DNA of 64,000 nucleotides from Pseudomonas lactis (GCF_001439845.1 NZ_JYLO01000006.1:124001-188000); one strand, 5' to 3'; positions 49,438-58,764 are shown, counted from the stretch's first letter. The notes: generated by a model from the sequence alone, not told the origin. Made by a program: numbers and translations.

Positions 49438-50436
49438 ATGACCCGGCCCCGGTTTCTGCCCGACAACTTCACCCTCACCCTCATCGCCACCGTGATCCTC
49501 GCCTCACTGCTGCCCGCCAGCGGCCAGACTGCCGTGGCGTTCGGCTGGGTCACCAACCTGGCCATCGCGCTGCTGTTTTTCCTGCATGGCGCCAAGCTGT
49601 CGCGCAAGGCCATCGTCGCCGGTGCCGGCCACTGGCGCCTGCATCTGCTGGTGTTCAGCCTGACCTTCGTGCTGTTCCCGCTGCTGGGCCTGGCGCTCAA
49701 GCCGCTGCTGTCGCCGTTGATCGGCAACGAGCTGTACATGGGCATGCTCTACCTCTGCGCCTTGCCGGCCACCGTGCAATCGGCAATTGCCTTTACCTCC
49801 CTGGCCCGCGGCAACATCCCGGCGGCCATCTGCAGCGCGGCGGCGTCCAGCCTGTTCGGCATCTTCCTGACGCCGCTGCTGGTAGCGCTGCTGCTCAACG
49901 TACACGGTGATGGCGGCTCCACAGTGGATGCGATTGTCAAAATCAGCGTGCAGTTGTTGTTGCCGTTCATTGCCGGGCAAGTCGCCAGCCGCTGGATTGG
50001 GGGCTGGGTCGGGCGTAACAAAGCCTGGCTGAAATTCGTCGACCAGGGCTCGATTCTGCTCGTGGTCTACGGGGCTTTCAGCGAGGCGGTCAACGAAGGC
50101 ATCTGGCACCAGATCCCGCTGTGGGAGTTGGGCGGGTTGGTGGTGGCTTGCTGCGTGCTGCTGGCCCTGGTATTGGTGGCGTCTACGCTGCTGGGCAAGG
50201 CGTTTGGCTTTAACCAGGAGGACCGCATCACCATCTTGTTCTGTGGTTCGAAGAAAAGCCTGGCGACCGGCGTGCCGATGGCACAGGTGCTGTTTGCCGG
50301 GGCAAGCATGGGCGTGTTGATCCTACCGTTGATGCTGTTTCACCAGATCCAGTTGATGGTCTGCGCGGCGTTGGCCCAACGCTATGCCCAGCGGCCGGAG
50401 AGCATTCCTGAGTTGATGGGGCAGGTGGATCCGTGA
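49438..50436 (+). CDS. Bile acid:sodium symporter family (BASS) transporter
   Basis: A 332-residue polytopic inner-membrane protein of about ten helices. It resembles the YfeH/arsenite-type BASS proteins: NLAIALLFFLHGAKLSRKAI near 38-58, YLCALPATVQSAIAFTSLARGN near 102-123 and FCGSKKSLATGVPMA near 262-276. Bacterial substrates include organic acids and pantoate; this one is not known. Divergent from an AraC regulator. Confidence 0.87.
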   Translation: MTRPRFLPDNFTLTLIATVILASLLPASGQTAVAFGWVTNLAIALLFFLHGAKLSRKAIVAGAGHWRLHLLVFSLTFVLFPLLGLALKPLLSPLIGNELYMGMLYLCALPATVQSAIAFTSLARGNIPAAICSAAASSLFGIFLTPLLVALLLNVHGDGGSTVDAIVKISVQLLLPFIAGQVASRWIGGWVGRNKAWLKFVDQGSILLVVYGAFSEAVNEGIWHQIPLWELGGLVVACCVLLALVLVASTLLGKAFGFNQEDRITILFCGSKKSLATGVPMAQVLFAGASMGVLILPLMLFHQIQLMVCAALAQRYAQRPESIPELMGQVDP

Positions 50437-50523
50437 CGCACCTCTCATTGGCGGGTAAATAAGCTCAAGTTAACCGGCGTGCCGACGACTTACTTCTTAA
50501 CTAACCCAAGAAGGAGTGTCGGC

Positions 50524-50886
50524 ATGAACGTTCATCGTGTAGCGGTACTGACTGGCCTCCTGGGCCTGTGGGCAAGTACCTGCGGCGCCGCACAAACCGT
50601 GGGGCAGGGCACCATCAGGTTCAGCGGCGCGATTGTCGAGTCAGGGTGTGCGACAAATGCGCGCAGCGGTTCGGTGATGGAACTGCGTGGCTGTGCCCAA
50701 TCCAGTCGTGGCAGCCGCATCGAGGTGCGCAGCGTCGCGCCAGTTGCCAGCGTCGACGCACCCCATGTGCGGCTGGTGGCGGACAGCGGCAAGGGGCGCT
50801 ATTACGATCAGCGCTATGTGTTGGTAGACAGCGCCGGCAAGCTTATCCAGTCAGGCAACTACATCATTACCATGACTTCGCCGTAG
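50524..50886 (+). CDS. Type 1 fimbrial-like secreted protein, orphan
   Basis: A 120-residue protein with a signal peptide ([23 protein letters not shown]). The mature start [16 protein letters not shown] resembles the first strand and first cysteine of chaperone-usher pilins; a second cysteine in LRGC could close the usual disulfide. It is shorter than typical pilins (about 160), and no usher or chaperone gene is near. AAGGAG precedes the ATG. Confidence 0.65.
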   Translation: MNVHRVAVLTGLLGLWASTCGAAQTVGQGTIRFSGAIVESGCATNARSGSVMELRGCAQSSRGSRIEVRSVAPVASVDAPHVRLVADSGKGRYYDQRYVLVDSAGKLIQSGNYIITMTSP

Positions 50887-50998
50887 GCCGCCGGGCGACG
50901 ATCCGCAGCAACAGCGGTGCGAGAAACCTATAGAATGCTCGGCGGCGGCGCTTGTCCTGGGTGGCCGCTTGATCACCGTCAGAGTACCGCGCCCGTCA

Positions 50999-52189
50999 AT
51001 GAGCCTTTCAGCCGCAACCCCACAAGCCAATTGGCAACCGGTCATCGCCCTTGCGCTGGCCGCGTTTGTGTTCAATACCACCGAATTTGTCCCCGTCGGG
51101 CTGCTCAGCGCCATTGGTGCCAGCTTTGATATGCCCGTGGCCAGCGTCGGCCTGATGCTCACCATCTACGCGTGGATCGTGTCGCTGACCTCGCTGCCGG
51201 TGATGCTACTGACCCGCAACGTCGAACGGCGCAAGCTGCTGATCGTATTGTTCGGTCTGTTTATTGCCAGCCATATTCTCTCTAGCGTGGCCACCAGCTT
51301 CGGCTTGCTGATGGTCAGTCGTGTCGGCATTGCCCTGGCCCATGCGTTGTTCTGGTCGATCACGGCTTCGCTGGCTGTACGCCTGGCGCCAGAGGGCAAG
51401 CAGGTGCAGGCCCTTGGCTTGCTGGCCACCGGCACATCCCTGGCGATGGTGTTGGGCATTCCCTTGGGCCGCCTGTTGGGCGAGGCCATGGGCTGGCGCA
51501 CTACCTTCCTGGTGATCGCCGCGTTCGCCGCCGCCCTGGTGTTCTGGCTGGGGCGCACCTTGCCGCTGCTGCCCAGCCAGAACTCCGGCTCCCTGCGCAG
51601 TCTGCCGCTGCTGTTCAAGCGTCCTGCGCTGGTGGCGCTCTATGTGCTGACCGCAATGACCGTTACCGCGCAATTCACCGCCTACAGCTACATCGAACCC
51701 TTCGTCGAAGGCGTCGCCGGCCTGGCCGGCAGTGCCGTGACCCTGATCCTGCTGGTGTTCGGTGGTGCTGGCATCATCGGCTCGTTGTTGTTCAGCCTGG
51801 TGCATCGCCTCAACCCCCACCTGTTCGTGATCGGCGCAGTGTCTATCCTCGCCGCGTGCCTGGCGCTGATGCTGCCGTTGAGCGGCGCCGAGTCTTACCT
51901 GGTGGGTCTGAGTATTTTCTGGGGCATGGCGATCATGGGCTTTGGCCTGGCCATGCAGTCCAAGGTGCTGGTGCTGGCACCGGACGCCACCGATGTGGCC
52001 ATGGCGATGTTTTCCGGGATCTACAACATCGGCATCGGCGGTGGTGCGTTGATGGGCAGTTGGGTCGGCAGCCACTTCGGCTTCGCCTGGATCGGCGCGG
52101 CGGGCGGTTTGCTGGCGGGGTTGGCGTTGGTGGGGTATTGCCTGGCGATTCGGCGGTTTGGGCAGGGTGGTGCCCCGATGCCAAGCTGA
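50999..52189 (+). CDS. MFS sugar efflux transporter, SotB-like
   Basis: A 396-residue 12-helix major facilitator. The N terminus [26 protein letters not shown] is the DHA1 family TEF motif of SotB/YdhP-type exporters of sugars and drugs. Motif A-like loop ([11 protein letters not shown]) and the second-half repeats are present, so the gene looks intact. The start is preceded by only a weak ribosome site. Confidence 0.88.
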   Translation: MSLSAATPQANWQPVIALALAAFVFNTTEFVPVGLLSAIGASFDMPVASVGLMLTIYAWIVSLTSLPVMLLTRNVERRKLLIVLFGLFIASHILSSVATSFGLLMVSRVGIALAHALFWSITASLAVRLAPEGKQVQALGLLATGTSLAMVLGIPLGRLLGEAMGWRTTFLVIAAFAAALVFWLGRTLPLLPSQNSGSLRSLPLLFKRPALVALYVLTAMTVTAQFTAYSYIEPFVEGVAGLAGSAVTLILLVFGGAGIIGSLLFSLVHRLNPHLFVIGAVSILAACLALMLPLSGAESYLVGLSIFWGMAIMGFGLAMQSKVLVLAPDATDVAMAMFSGIYNIGIGGGALMGSWVGSHFGFAWIGAAGGLLAGLALVGYCLAIRRFGQGGAPMPS

Positions 52190-52222
52190 TCGCCCCGTAT
52201 CCACCGGATAACTGCAGACTTA

Positions 52223-52313
52223 ATGTGGGAGCTGGCTTGCCTGCGATGGCGGTGTGTCAGCCACTGCATCTGTTGCTGCGCGACCGCTTTCGCAGGCAAG
52301 CCAGCTCCCACAT
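52223..52313. repeat. REPIN, TGTGGGAGCTGGC class
   Basis: Perfect inverted arms (ATGTGGGAGCTGGCTTGCCT and complement) about 45 bases apart, between the convergent sotB-like gene and the NDH-2-like gene. Confidence 0.9.
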
Positions 52314-52358
52314 TTGATCTTCACTGCCTTGAGCAATGCGTTCGCTTAACTGACTGTC

Positions 52359-53558
52359 CTACGCCACCGGAATCAACGGATCCGCCGCCGCCAGTGCCAC
52401 TGCTCTATCCGCCGCCGGTGGGTAGATCCACACGCTATTGATCTGCTGTTTGAGTTCCTTGGCTTCCTGGCCCACCAGCTTGAGCTGACGGTCCCAGCCT
52501 TCGGTGTACACCGTGCCCCAGGCGCCGAGGTCGAGGCAGGTCACGTATTTGGGTTGGCTGTAGGCCATGGGGGCCACGCCGATCAGATCGGCGGCGACGT
52601 TGTTGCCGGCGTAGCGGCCCAGGGCGATAGCGTGCTGGCAGGACATGGCAGCGAAGTTGCCCAGCGCGTCTGTGGCGGCGTAGGCCACGTCGCCAGCGGC
52701 GAAGATGGCAGCCTGGCCCTTGACCTTGAGGTGGGCGTCCACGTGCAGGCGGCCCTGGGGATCGCGGGTGCCCTCAACCTGTTCGGTCAGCGGGTTGGCG
52801 CGAAAGCCGATGGTCCAGATCACGGTGCTTGATTCAATCCGCTGCCCATCCGCCAGGGTCACGCCACCGGCATCCACCGAGGCGACCGAGGTGTTCAGTA
52901 CCCATTCAATCCCCAGCTCGCGGCTGGCTTCGATGATAGAGGGGCGTATGCCGTCGCCCATCGACGCGGCAATCTGCGGCCCGCGGTCGACCACGATCAC
53001 ACGGATGTTGGCCGTCTCACCCAGTGCCGCACGCAGGCGCGCCGGCATTTCGGTGGCGGTCTCGATACCGGTAAAGCCGCCGCCGGCCACCACCACGGTA
53101 TTGCGGGCCGGGCTGTCGGGCAGGTTTTTCAGGGCGTTGATATGGGCTTCAAGGTGCGCGGCGTCTTCGATCTGATCCACATCGAACACTTGCTCGATGC
53201 CGTCCATGCCGGGGCGGTTCAAGCGGCTGCCGGCGGCCATTACCAGGCGATCGTAGGCGAGGGTGGACGGGATGCCGGCCGCGTTGCGGTAGGTCACTTG
53301 CTTATTAGTGGCGTCGATGCTGTCGGCAGCGCCTTGCACAAAGGTCACGCCCACAGCGTCGAACAGCGCATCAAGCGGGGCCAGCATGGTATGCACATCG
53401 GGCTCGTAGAACCGCGGGCGGATACGCAGTTCTGCTTGGGGTGCGAGCAGGCTGATACGCACATCGTTGCGGTCGTGTTTATCCAGTAGCCGAGCCGCGC
53501 TCAAGGCGCTCCACACGCCACCGAACCCGGCGCCAATGATCAGAATGTGTTGTTTCAT
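52359..53558 (-). CDS. NAD(P)H dehydrogenase-like FAD protein (NDH-2 family)
   Basis: A 399-residue pyridine nucleotide-disulfide oxidoreductase. The FAD fold is at the N terminus (HILIIGAGFGGVWSALSA), the NAD fold in the middle (TVVVAGGGFTGIETATEM), and the second FAD motif near 300 (AIFAAGDVAYA). It resembles type II NADH:quinone oxidoreductases. Start chosen at MKQHILIIG. It lies downstream of a GlxA-type regulator on the same strand and may be its target. Confidence 0.85.
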   Translation of the reverse strand: MKQHILIIGAGFGGVWSALSAARLLDKHDRNDVRISLLAPQAELRIRPRFYEPDVHTMLAPLDALFDAVGVTFVQGAADSIDATNKQVTYRNAAGIPSTLAYDRLVMAAGSRLNRPGMDGIEQVFDVDQIEDAAHLEAHINALKNLPDSPARNTVVVAGGGFTGIETATEMPARLRAALGETANIRVIVVDRGPQIAASMGDGIRPSIIEASRELGIEWVLNTSVASVDAGGVTLADGQRIESSTVIWTIGFRANPLTEQVEGTRDPQGRLHVDAHLKVKGQAAIFAAGDVAYAATDALGNFAAMSCQHAIALGRYAGNNVAADLIGVAPMAYSQPKYVTCLDLGAWGTVYTEGWDRQLKLVGQEAKELKQQINSVWIYPPAADRAVALAAADPLIPVA

Positions 53559-53621
53559 GGGGTTGCTCCAGAGACCAGATAAGCCGCAAGGCATTGCCGG
53601 ATCACTGTAAAAGCAGTAGGG

Positions 53622-53639
53622 TCTGTCCGAAAGGACAGA
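53622..53639. other. Short perfect hairpin between the regulator and the NDH-2-like gene
   Basis: TCTGTCC-GAAA-GGACAGA is a 7-bp stem with a GNRA loop. It lies in the 111-base gap after the GlxA-type regulator gene. Neither strand has a T run directly after it, so an operator or mRNA element is possible. Confidence 0.35.
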
Positions 53640-53669
53640 TAACCCTGGATGACTGCCAGGTCAGTCGGC

Positions 53670-54665
53670 CTAGCGGGAAAAACGCTCGCGGTAGTCGCGC
53701 GGTGAGATGGCCAGGTGGCGGTGGAAGGTGCAGCGCATGCGTTCTTCGTCGCCAAACCCGCACAGCCCGGCGATCTGCTCGATGCTGCGCTGGGAGTCTT
53801 CAAGCATGCGGCGCGCCGCTTCCATGCGAAACAGCTCAATGGCCTTGGCCGGGGTGCGACCGGTTTTTTGCTTATAGACCCGGGCAAAATTGCGTGGGCT
53901 CATATGGCTCTGCGCGGCCAAGCGTTCGACGCTGAGGTCACTGTCGCGCAGGTTGTCGCTGATCCAGGCATGCAGCGCATCAAAGCCGGCGCTGTCGGCG
54001 GTTTGCGCTTGCAGCACCTGGCTGAACTGCGCCTGGCCACCGGGGCGCTTGAGGAACACCACCAGTTCGCGTGCCACTTGCAGCGCCACTTCGCGCCCGC
54101 AGTCGGCCTCCACCAACGCGAGCGCCAGGTCGATCCCGGCACTGACGCCCGCCGAGGTCCACACCTGACCCTGCTGCACGAAGATCGCGTCCACGTCCAC
54201 CTCGATGCTCGGGAAGCGTTGCTTGAGCAGCTCGCACATGGCCCAATGCGTCGCCGCGCGGCGACCCTCCAGCAAGCCCGCCAACGCCAGCAAAAACGTG
54301 CCGCTGCACACCGACGCGGTACGTCGCGCCTGACCGGAGGCGTTGCGCAGCCAGTCCACCAGCGCAGTGTTGTCCAGCATGGCTTGCTCAATGGCGGGCG
54401 CGCCGGGTACCACCAGGGTGTCGATGGTGGCTGGGTCCAACTGCGCCAAAGCCACAGTGTCGACGCTCAAGCCTTCGGCGGTTGACATCAGCCCGCCCGC
54501 CAGGCTGGCATTGTGCAGCACATAACCTTGCAAACCGCGTTCGGCCATGGCCTTGGTGGCGGCCCAGAACACCGTCTGCGCGCCGGTCAGGTCGAGCAAA
54601 CCCATCTGCGGATACGTCAGGAACACCAAGGTGCGCGGTTGGGCCAATGGGGAGAGTAGGGTCAT
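53670..54665 (-). CDS. GlxA-type AraC family regulator with DJ-1/PfpI domain
   Basis: A 331-residue regulator. The N-terminal DJ-1/PfpI-like domain (FLTYPQMGLLDLTGAQTVFWAA, and the nucleophile-elbow-like ASVCSGTFLLALAGLLEGRRATH) is followed by a C-terminal AraC HTH (MSPRNFARVYKQKTGRTPAKAIE). Such regulators sense small molecules and control catabolic genes. Its ATG overlaps the stop of the transaldolase relic (ATGA), so it inherits that ribosome site. Confidence 0.88.
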   Translation of the reverse strand: MTLLSPLAQPRTLVFLTYPQMGLLDLTGAQTVFWAATKAMAERGLQGYVLHNASLAGGLMSTAEGLSVDTVALAQLDPATIDTLVVPGAPAIEQAMLDNTALVDWLRNASGQARRTASVCSGTFLLALAGLLEGRRAATHWAMCELLKQRFPSIEVDVDAIFVQQGQVWTSAGVSAGIDLALALVEADCGREVALQVARELVVFLKRPGGQAQFSQVLQAQTADSAGFDALHAWISDNLRDSDLSVERLAAQSHMSPRNFARVYKQKTGRTPAKAIELFRMEAARRMLEDSQRSIEQIAGLCGFGDEERMRCTFHRHLAISPRDYRERFSR

Positions 54666-54757
54666 ACGCTGGCCAGTTGCTCGATCTGGCTCAAGGTGCG
54701 CAAGTTTGCACCCATGCCCCTGGTAAATGGCTTGAGTTGTTCAAGTTTGGACGTCAT
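54662..54757 (-). pseudogene. Internally deleted transaldolase (tal) relic
   Basis: A 31-residue frame that begins MTSKLEQLKPFT, as pseudomonad transaldolase does (MTSKLEQLKQFT), and continues GMGANLRTLSQIEQLA, which resembles the transaldolase segment MGASFRN-GQIEQLAG from near residue 230. About 200 codons between are missing. GGAG precedes its ATG at nine bases. It ends in an ATGA overlap with the GlxA-type regulator gene, so it may now serve as a translated leader. The family comparison is from memory. Confidence 0.5.
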
Positions 54758-54950
54758 GACAGTGGTCTCCGGTAAAGGGGCAGGGCGCTGTTTTACCATG
54801 CCCCCCAGACAGTTTAAGCCGTCGCGCAGCGTTTGGTCTTGGTTGAATACTGTTTTGGCCAGGCCCTTCTGCAAACGTCGGTCAGGATTCACCGTTCTGA
54901 TCGCCTCTGTTTGTTACTATCGCCATCCCGTCACCCGGAGTCGCCGCTCT

Positions 54951-56504
54951 ATGCAACACCAGTGGGATGAAATGCACCGCACCCGCAAGCCCACGTTCGT
55001 CCTGTGTGGCGAGCCCCAGGGGGATGTGCTCAATCTCTATGTTCACGGTTACTCGGCGTTCTTCAACCGCCAACAACTGGGCAATTTCAAGCAACAGTTG
55101 GCGGCTATCGAAGGCTCGACCAACCTGATGCTGTTCTGGCCGGCGGGGCATTTTCTGGAAAACCTGTTTGCACCGTTCAAGGACGTGCTCGCCTCATTGC
55201 TCGGCGGTGGCGGCCTGGGCGCGGCGACAGTGGGCGTGGGCAAGGCCATTGCCTATTTCCTTGATCATTACAAAAGCGTCGAGGCGCGGGTGGATGAAGT
55301 GGCCAAGACCTTGTTGCCCGAACTGGCCGGCTACCTGCACGACCAGTCGCTGCCGGTACGGCGCATCAACCTGATCGGCCATTCCCTGGGCGCGCGCATT
55401 CTGGTCAAGAGCCTGCTGGCCAGCCCCGAGATCGCTCGCGAACTGCCGTTGAATAACCTGTTGTTGATGGGCGGGGCGATCTGTACCTCGAGCCCCTGGG
55501 ACGAGGTGTCGGCGCCGCTCAAAGGGCGACTGATCAACTGCCATTCCAGCAAGGACTGGGCGCTGGCCATGAAGCCCGATACCGAGCGTTGCATCGGCCG
55601 CTATGCGATTGACGTGACGCCCGCGCTCAAGGCCAAGGTGACCAATGTGCACCTGGCCAGCTTCGATCATGCCGCCTATTGGCCGCAGTTGAAGACGGTG
55701 GTGCAGTACACCGATTTGCTGCAGGAGCGGCGCGGCATGATCCGTGTGGACTCGCGCAGCAGTGACGTGCGGTTTGCCGAAGCGGACGGGGACCTGTACC
55801 CGGCATTGGTGCAAGCGCGGCCGGAGGAGCTGAAGTTTCTTGCCGAACTGATGGCGCAAAAGCGCAGTGCTGCGATTGATGCCAGTGTGCGCGAACCGTT
55901 GAAACTGGCCATTGAGTTGCAGCGCATGGGCGGCGACAGCTTTATGAATCTGGCTCGTGGCCATGGCGTGGGCTATCGCCAGATTGCCGAAGATGTGGCG
56001 CAACGCCTGGGTATCAAATTCGATCAACCACTTGAGCACGTGGCGCTTGCCGAGATCGAAGGGCAGGTCGCAGAAACACTGATCGAGCAGTACAAGGACA
56101 AACTCAGCCGCGCTGATCGCCAGGCGTTCGAGGCCGAGCTCAAGGCGGCGGCACAAAAAGAGCAGGGGTTGTTCAACCGCTTGGATGTGGGCCGTTCGGC
56201 TACCGCAGCCTTGAGCGGCACGGCGTTGGCCGGGCTGACCGGGTTTATCCTGCGGCGCGGTGCGGCTACGGCGATTCCGGTAGTGGGCCAGGCGCTGGCT
56301 GCGGCGATGTTGCTGGTCAGCGGGGTGCGGGCGTTTTCCGGCCCGGCGTATTCGATCACCACCTTGGCGGTACTGGTGGTCGGCGTGATCCGCCAACGCA
56401 TGGAGCGCGAGGCGCTTAACCAGGAGCTGGAGCTGGTGGTGCAAGTGGTGGAAGCGTTTGACCTGCCGCGAGACACGGTGATGCGCACGGTCGCGTCAGA
56501 CTGA
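54951..56504 (+). CDS. Alpha/beta-hydrolase fused to a YaaW (UPF0174)-like domain
   Basis: A 517-residue protein. Residues about 25-290 form an alpha/beta hydrolase with the nucleophile elbow GHSLGARI (Ser145) and a hydrophobic insert (about 78-112), like the DUF726/TMCO4 group. Residues from about 300 onward resemble E. coli YaaW: LQRMGGDSFMNLARGHGVGYR and EDVAQRLGIK, then two C-terminal hydrophobic helices with SGPAYSITTLAVLVVGVI. Start chosen at MQHQWDEMHR behind CCGGAG. Function unknown. Confidence 0.78.
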   Translation: MQHQWDEMHRTRKPTFVLCGEPQGDVLNLYVHGYSAFFNRQQLGNFKQQLAAIEGSTNLMLFWPAGHFLENLFAPFKDVLASLLGGGGLGAATVGVGKAIAYFLDHYKSVEARVDEVAKTLLPELAGYLHDQSLPVRRINLIGHSLGARILVKSLLASPEIARELPLNNLLLMGGAICTSSPWDEVSAPLKGRLINCHSSKDWALAMKPDTERCIGRYAIDVTPALKAKVTNVHLASFDHAAYWPQLKTVVQYTDLLQERRGMIRVDSRSSDVRFAEADGDLYPALVQARPEELKFLAELMAQKRSAAIDASVREPLKLAIELQRMGGDSFMNLARGHGVGYRQIAEDVAQRLGIKFDQPLEHVALAEIEGQVAETLIEQYKDKLSRADRQAFEAELKAAAQKEQGLFNRLDVGRSATAALSGTALAGLTGFILRRGAATAIPVVGQALAAAMLLVSGVRAFSGPAYSITTLAVLVVGVIRQRMEREALNQELELVVQVVEAFDLPRDTVMRTVASD

Positions 56505-56546
56505 TAAGCTGCTGCCCAAGTCTTGTGTATTTGCCTGGAATACCGC

Positions 56547-57866
56547 GTGAAATTCAGCCTGCCGAAAATCGCTACCGCTCCGTTTTGCCCGCCGGAAGTG
56601 GCCGGCTCTGTCGCTGTTGATCCCAAGGCCTCGTTTTTTAAACGGGTGCTGATGTTCGCTGGCCCCGGCCTGTTGATCTCCATCGGCTACATGGACCCCG
56701 GCAACTGGGCAACGGCCATTGAGGCCGGTTCACGCTACGGCTATAGCCTGTTGTTTGTGGTGCTGCTGGCCAGCCTGGCGGGGATGGCGGTGCAATGCCT
56801 GTGTTCGCGGCTGGGCATCGCCACTGGCAAGGACCTGGCGCAACTGTGCCGTGAGCGCTACAGCCAGCGCTCTGCTCGTACCCAGTGGGTGTTGGCGGAA
56901 ATCTCCATCATCGCCACAGACCTTGCCGAAGTGCTCGGCTGCGCCCTGGCGTTTCACCTGTTGCTGGGGGTGTCGCTGACCACCGGCATTGTCATCACGG
57001 CATTCGATACGCTGTTGATCCTGGCCCTGCAAAATCGTGGTTTTCGCCGCCTGGAAGCGATCATGCTGGCGCTGGTCGCCACCATCGGCGTGTGCTTTTT
57101 CATCGAACTGGTGCTGATCAAACCCTACTGGCCCGACGTGCTCAGCGGGTTCACCCCGTCACTGTCGGCCATCAGCGATGCGGCGCCGTTGTACCTGGCC
57201 ATCGGCATCCTCGGCGCTACGGTCATGCCCCATAACCTCTACCTGCACACCTCTATCGTGCAGACCCGCCTGATCGGCAAGGACCTGGCGAGCAAGCAGG
57301 ACGCGGTCAAGCTGGCGCGTATCGACACCATTGGCTCCCTGGCCTTGGCGCTGTTGGTCAACGCCGCGATTCTGGTGCTGGCGGCAGCGGCCTTCTACAA
57401 GACCGGCCATACCGATGTGGTGGAAATCCAGGACGCCTATCACCTGCTCGACCCCCTGGTCGGCGGTGCTTTCGCCAGCATCCTGTTCGGTATCGCCTTG
57501 CTTGCTTCGGGCCAGAGTTCGACCTTTACCGGCACCATTGCCGGCCAAGTGATCATGGAGGGTTACCTCAACCTACGTATACCTTGCTGGCAGCGCCGCC
57601 TGATTACCCGTGGGCTGGCGTTGATCCCGGCGTTTCTAGGCGTATGGCTGATGGGTGATGATGCCATCGGCAAGCTGCTGATTCTCAGCCAGGTGGTACT
57701 GAGCCTGCAGTTGCCCTTTGCGTTGTACCCGTTGATCCGCATGACCGGTGACAAGCAATTGATGGGGCCGTTCGTCAATCGGCTGCCCACGCGGCTGCTG
57801 GCGTGGTTTCTGTTCGCGGTGATCAGTGGGGCGAATGCGTGGTTGATTGGGCAGTGGTTGTTCTGA
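56547..57866 (+). CDS. mntH: NRAMP divalent metal transporter MntH
   Basis: A 439-residue, 11-helix NRAMP protein importing Mn(II)/Fe(II) with protons. The helix 1 metal motif MDPGNW and the helix 6 motif ATVMPHNLYLHTS are intact. Start chosen at a GTG (KFSLPKIATAPF follows) rather than the upstream in-frame ATG at 56523. No MntR box or mntR gene is evident within the 42 bases upstream. Confidence 0.93.
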   Translation: MKFSLPKIATAPFCPPEVAGSVAVDPKASFFKRVLMFAGPGLLISIGYMDPGNWATAIEAGSRYGYSLLFVVLLASLAGMAVQCLCSRLGIATGKDLAQLCRERYSQRSARTQWVLAEISIIATDLAEVLGCALAFHLLLGVSLTTGIVITAFDTLLILALQNRGFRRLEAIMLALVATIGVCFFIELVLIKPYWPDVLSGFTPSLSAISDAAPLYLAIGILGATVMPHNLYLHTSIVQTRLIGKDLASKQDAVKLARIDTIGSLALALLVNAAILVLAAAAFYKTGHTDVVEIQDAYHLLDPLVGGAFASILFGIALLASGQSSTFTGTIAGQVIMEGYLNLRIPCWQRRLITRGLALIPAFLGVWLMGDDAIGKLLILSQVVLSLQLPFALYPLIRMTGDKQLMGPFVNRLPTRLLAWFLFAVISGANAWLIGQWLF

Positions 57867-57893
57867 CACTGAGGTGCATTGCCGAGGCAGTGC

Positions 57894-58271
57894 CTACACC
57901 AAGATGGCCAAGGATGTGTATTGGGCAACTTCTGGGTCAGCAGTCAATAGCTTCATCGGCTCAGTCATGGCTGTTGCAATGATCAGCCGATCGAAGGGAT
58001 CCTTGTGATGATGTTCAAGATCCCTGACGGCAATGGCATGCTCCAGGCTGATGGGTAATTCGACGAAGCCACTTTCCAGGCAGTATTCGCGAATTTTATC
58101 TAAGTCCACAGCGAGCTTTCCCAAGCTAACCTTGATTGCCATCTCCCAAAATGTCGCCGCACTGACGTAAATTTCGGCGGCGTTTTCTATCAGCTTGCGG
58201 GCTTTACCGGACAGTTTGGAGTCATCGTTGAGTGCCCATAGCAGGATATGGGTATCCAACAATAGCCTCAT
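57894..58271 (-). CDS. PIN-domain toxin (VapC-like)
   Basis: A 125-residue PIN nuclease, MRLLLDTHILLWAL at the N terminus (Asp6) with further acidic active-site residues in FWEMAIK and DPFDRLIIATA. Such toxins cleave RNA. The start overlaps the antitoxin stop by 4 bases, as in most type II systems. Confidence 0.92.
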   Translation of the reverse strand: MRLLLDTHILLWALNDDSKLSGKARKLIENAAEIYVSAATFWEMAIKVSLGKLAVDLDKIREYCLESGFVELPISLEHAIAVRDLEHHHKDPFDRLIIATAMTEPMKLLTADPEVAQYTSLAILV

Positions 58272-58507
58272 GAATGACTGCCCTCAAAGGCATCCAAAAG
58301 ATCGCTGGGGAGTGGGGCGTCGAAGTCTTCAGGAATGGTCAACTCGCCCTTCATTGCGCCAATTCGCCGGCCCTTGGACTTACCAAGCGGGACGAGCTGC
58401 GCCATTGCGCGACCATGTTTGGCGATAGTGATGATTTTGCCAGCGGCGGCTTCATCGACCAGTTTGGACAGGTTGTTTTTTGCCTCACCGAGGGCAACGG
58501 TAATCAT
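58268..58507 (-). CDS. Phd/YefM-family antitoxin
   Basis: A 79-residue antitoxin, MITVALGEAKNNLSKLVDEAAAGKIITIAKHGRAMAQLVP in two halves: a Phd-type DNA-binding N terminus and an acidic C-terminal toxin-binding tail (LPSDLLDAFEG). Start chosen behind GGAGAAG; the longer open frame to 58693 crosses the operator. First gene of the pair. Confidence 0.9.
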   Translation of the reverse strand: MITVALGEAKNNLSKLVDEAAAGKIITIAKHGRAMAQLVPLGKSKGRRIGAMKGELTIPEDFDAPLPSDLLDAFEGSHS

Positions 58508-58522
58508 GGGGGCTTCTCCGTG

Positions 58523-58544
58523 TTTTGGCCAAATATAGCCAAAA
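58523..58544. promoter_or_regulatory. Palindromic operator of the toxin-antitoxin operon
   Basis: TTTTGGC and GCCAAAA, 7-bp perfect arms with an 8-base AT-rich spacer (CAAATATA), lie 16-37 bases upstream of the antitoxin ATG. The spacer could be a -10 box on the minus strand. A further TTTGGCT copy lies near 58645. Autorepression by the antitoxin is inferred. Confidence 0.65.
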
Positions 58545-58764
58545 CTACGACCGCTATCAAAGATGGCACGACCACTGGCGGCCGCTCGTTCAGCGCGGGA
58601 TGGTGTGTGGTACGTAGTGACCATGAAGTCTCTCCAAGTAAATTTGGCTAAAGTCTGCCCCAGCGCACCGTCCCCAGAAATACTGGCCCTCAAAATCAGA
58701 ACGGGCCTACGTTTTCTACTAGGAATATTCCTTCACTGGCGCCGTTCAGCAGCGTCAAAATCCG

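Noticed and set aside
53622-53639. Hairpin as the terminator of the GlxA-type regulator
   Set aside because: Stem is perfect but there is no T run on the minus strand, so it is listed only as an unexplained hairpin.
54696-54950. 85-codon N-terminal extension of the hydrolase-YaaW gene
   Set aside because: It crosses the promoter region and the antisense transaldolase relic, and the ATG at 54951 has a proper ribosome site.
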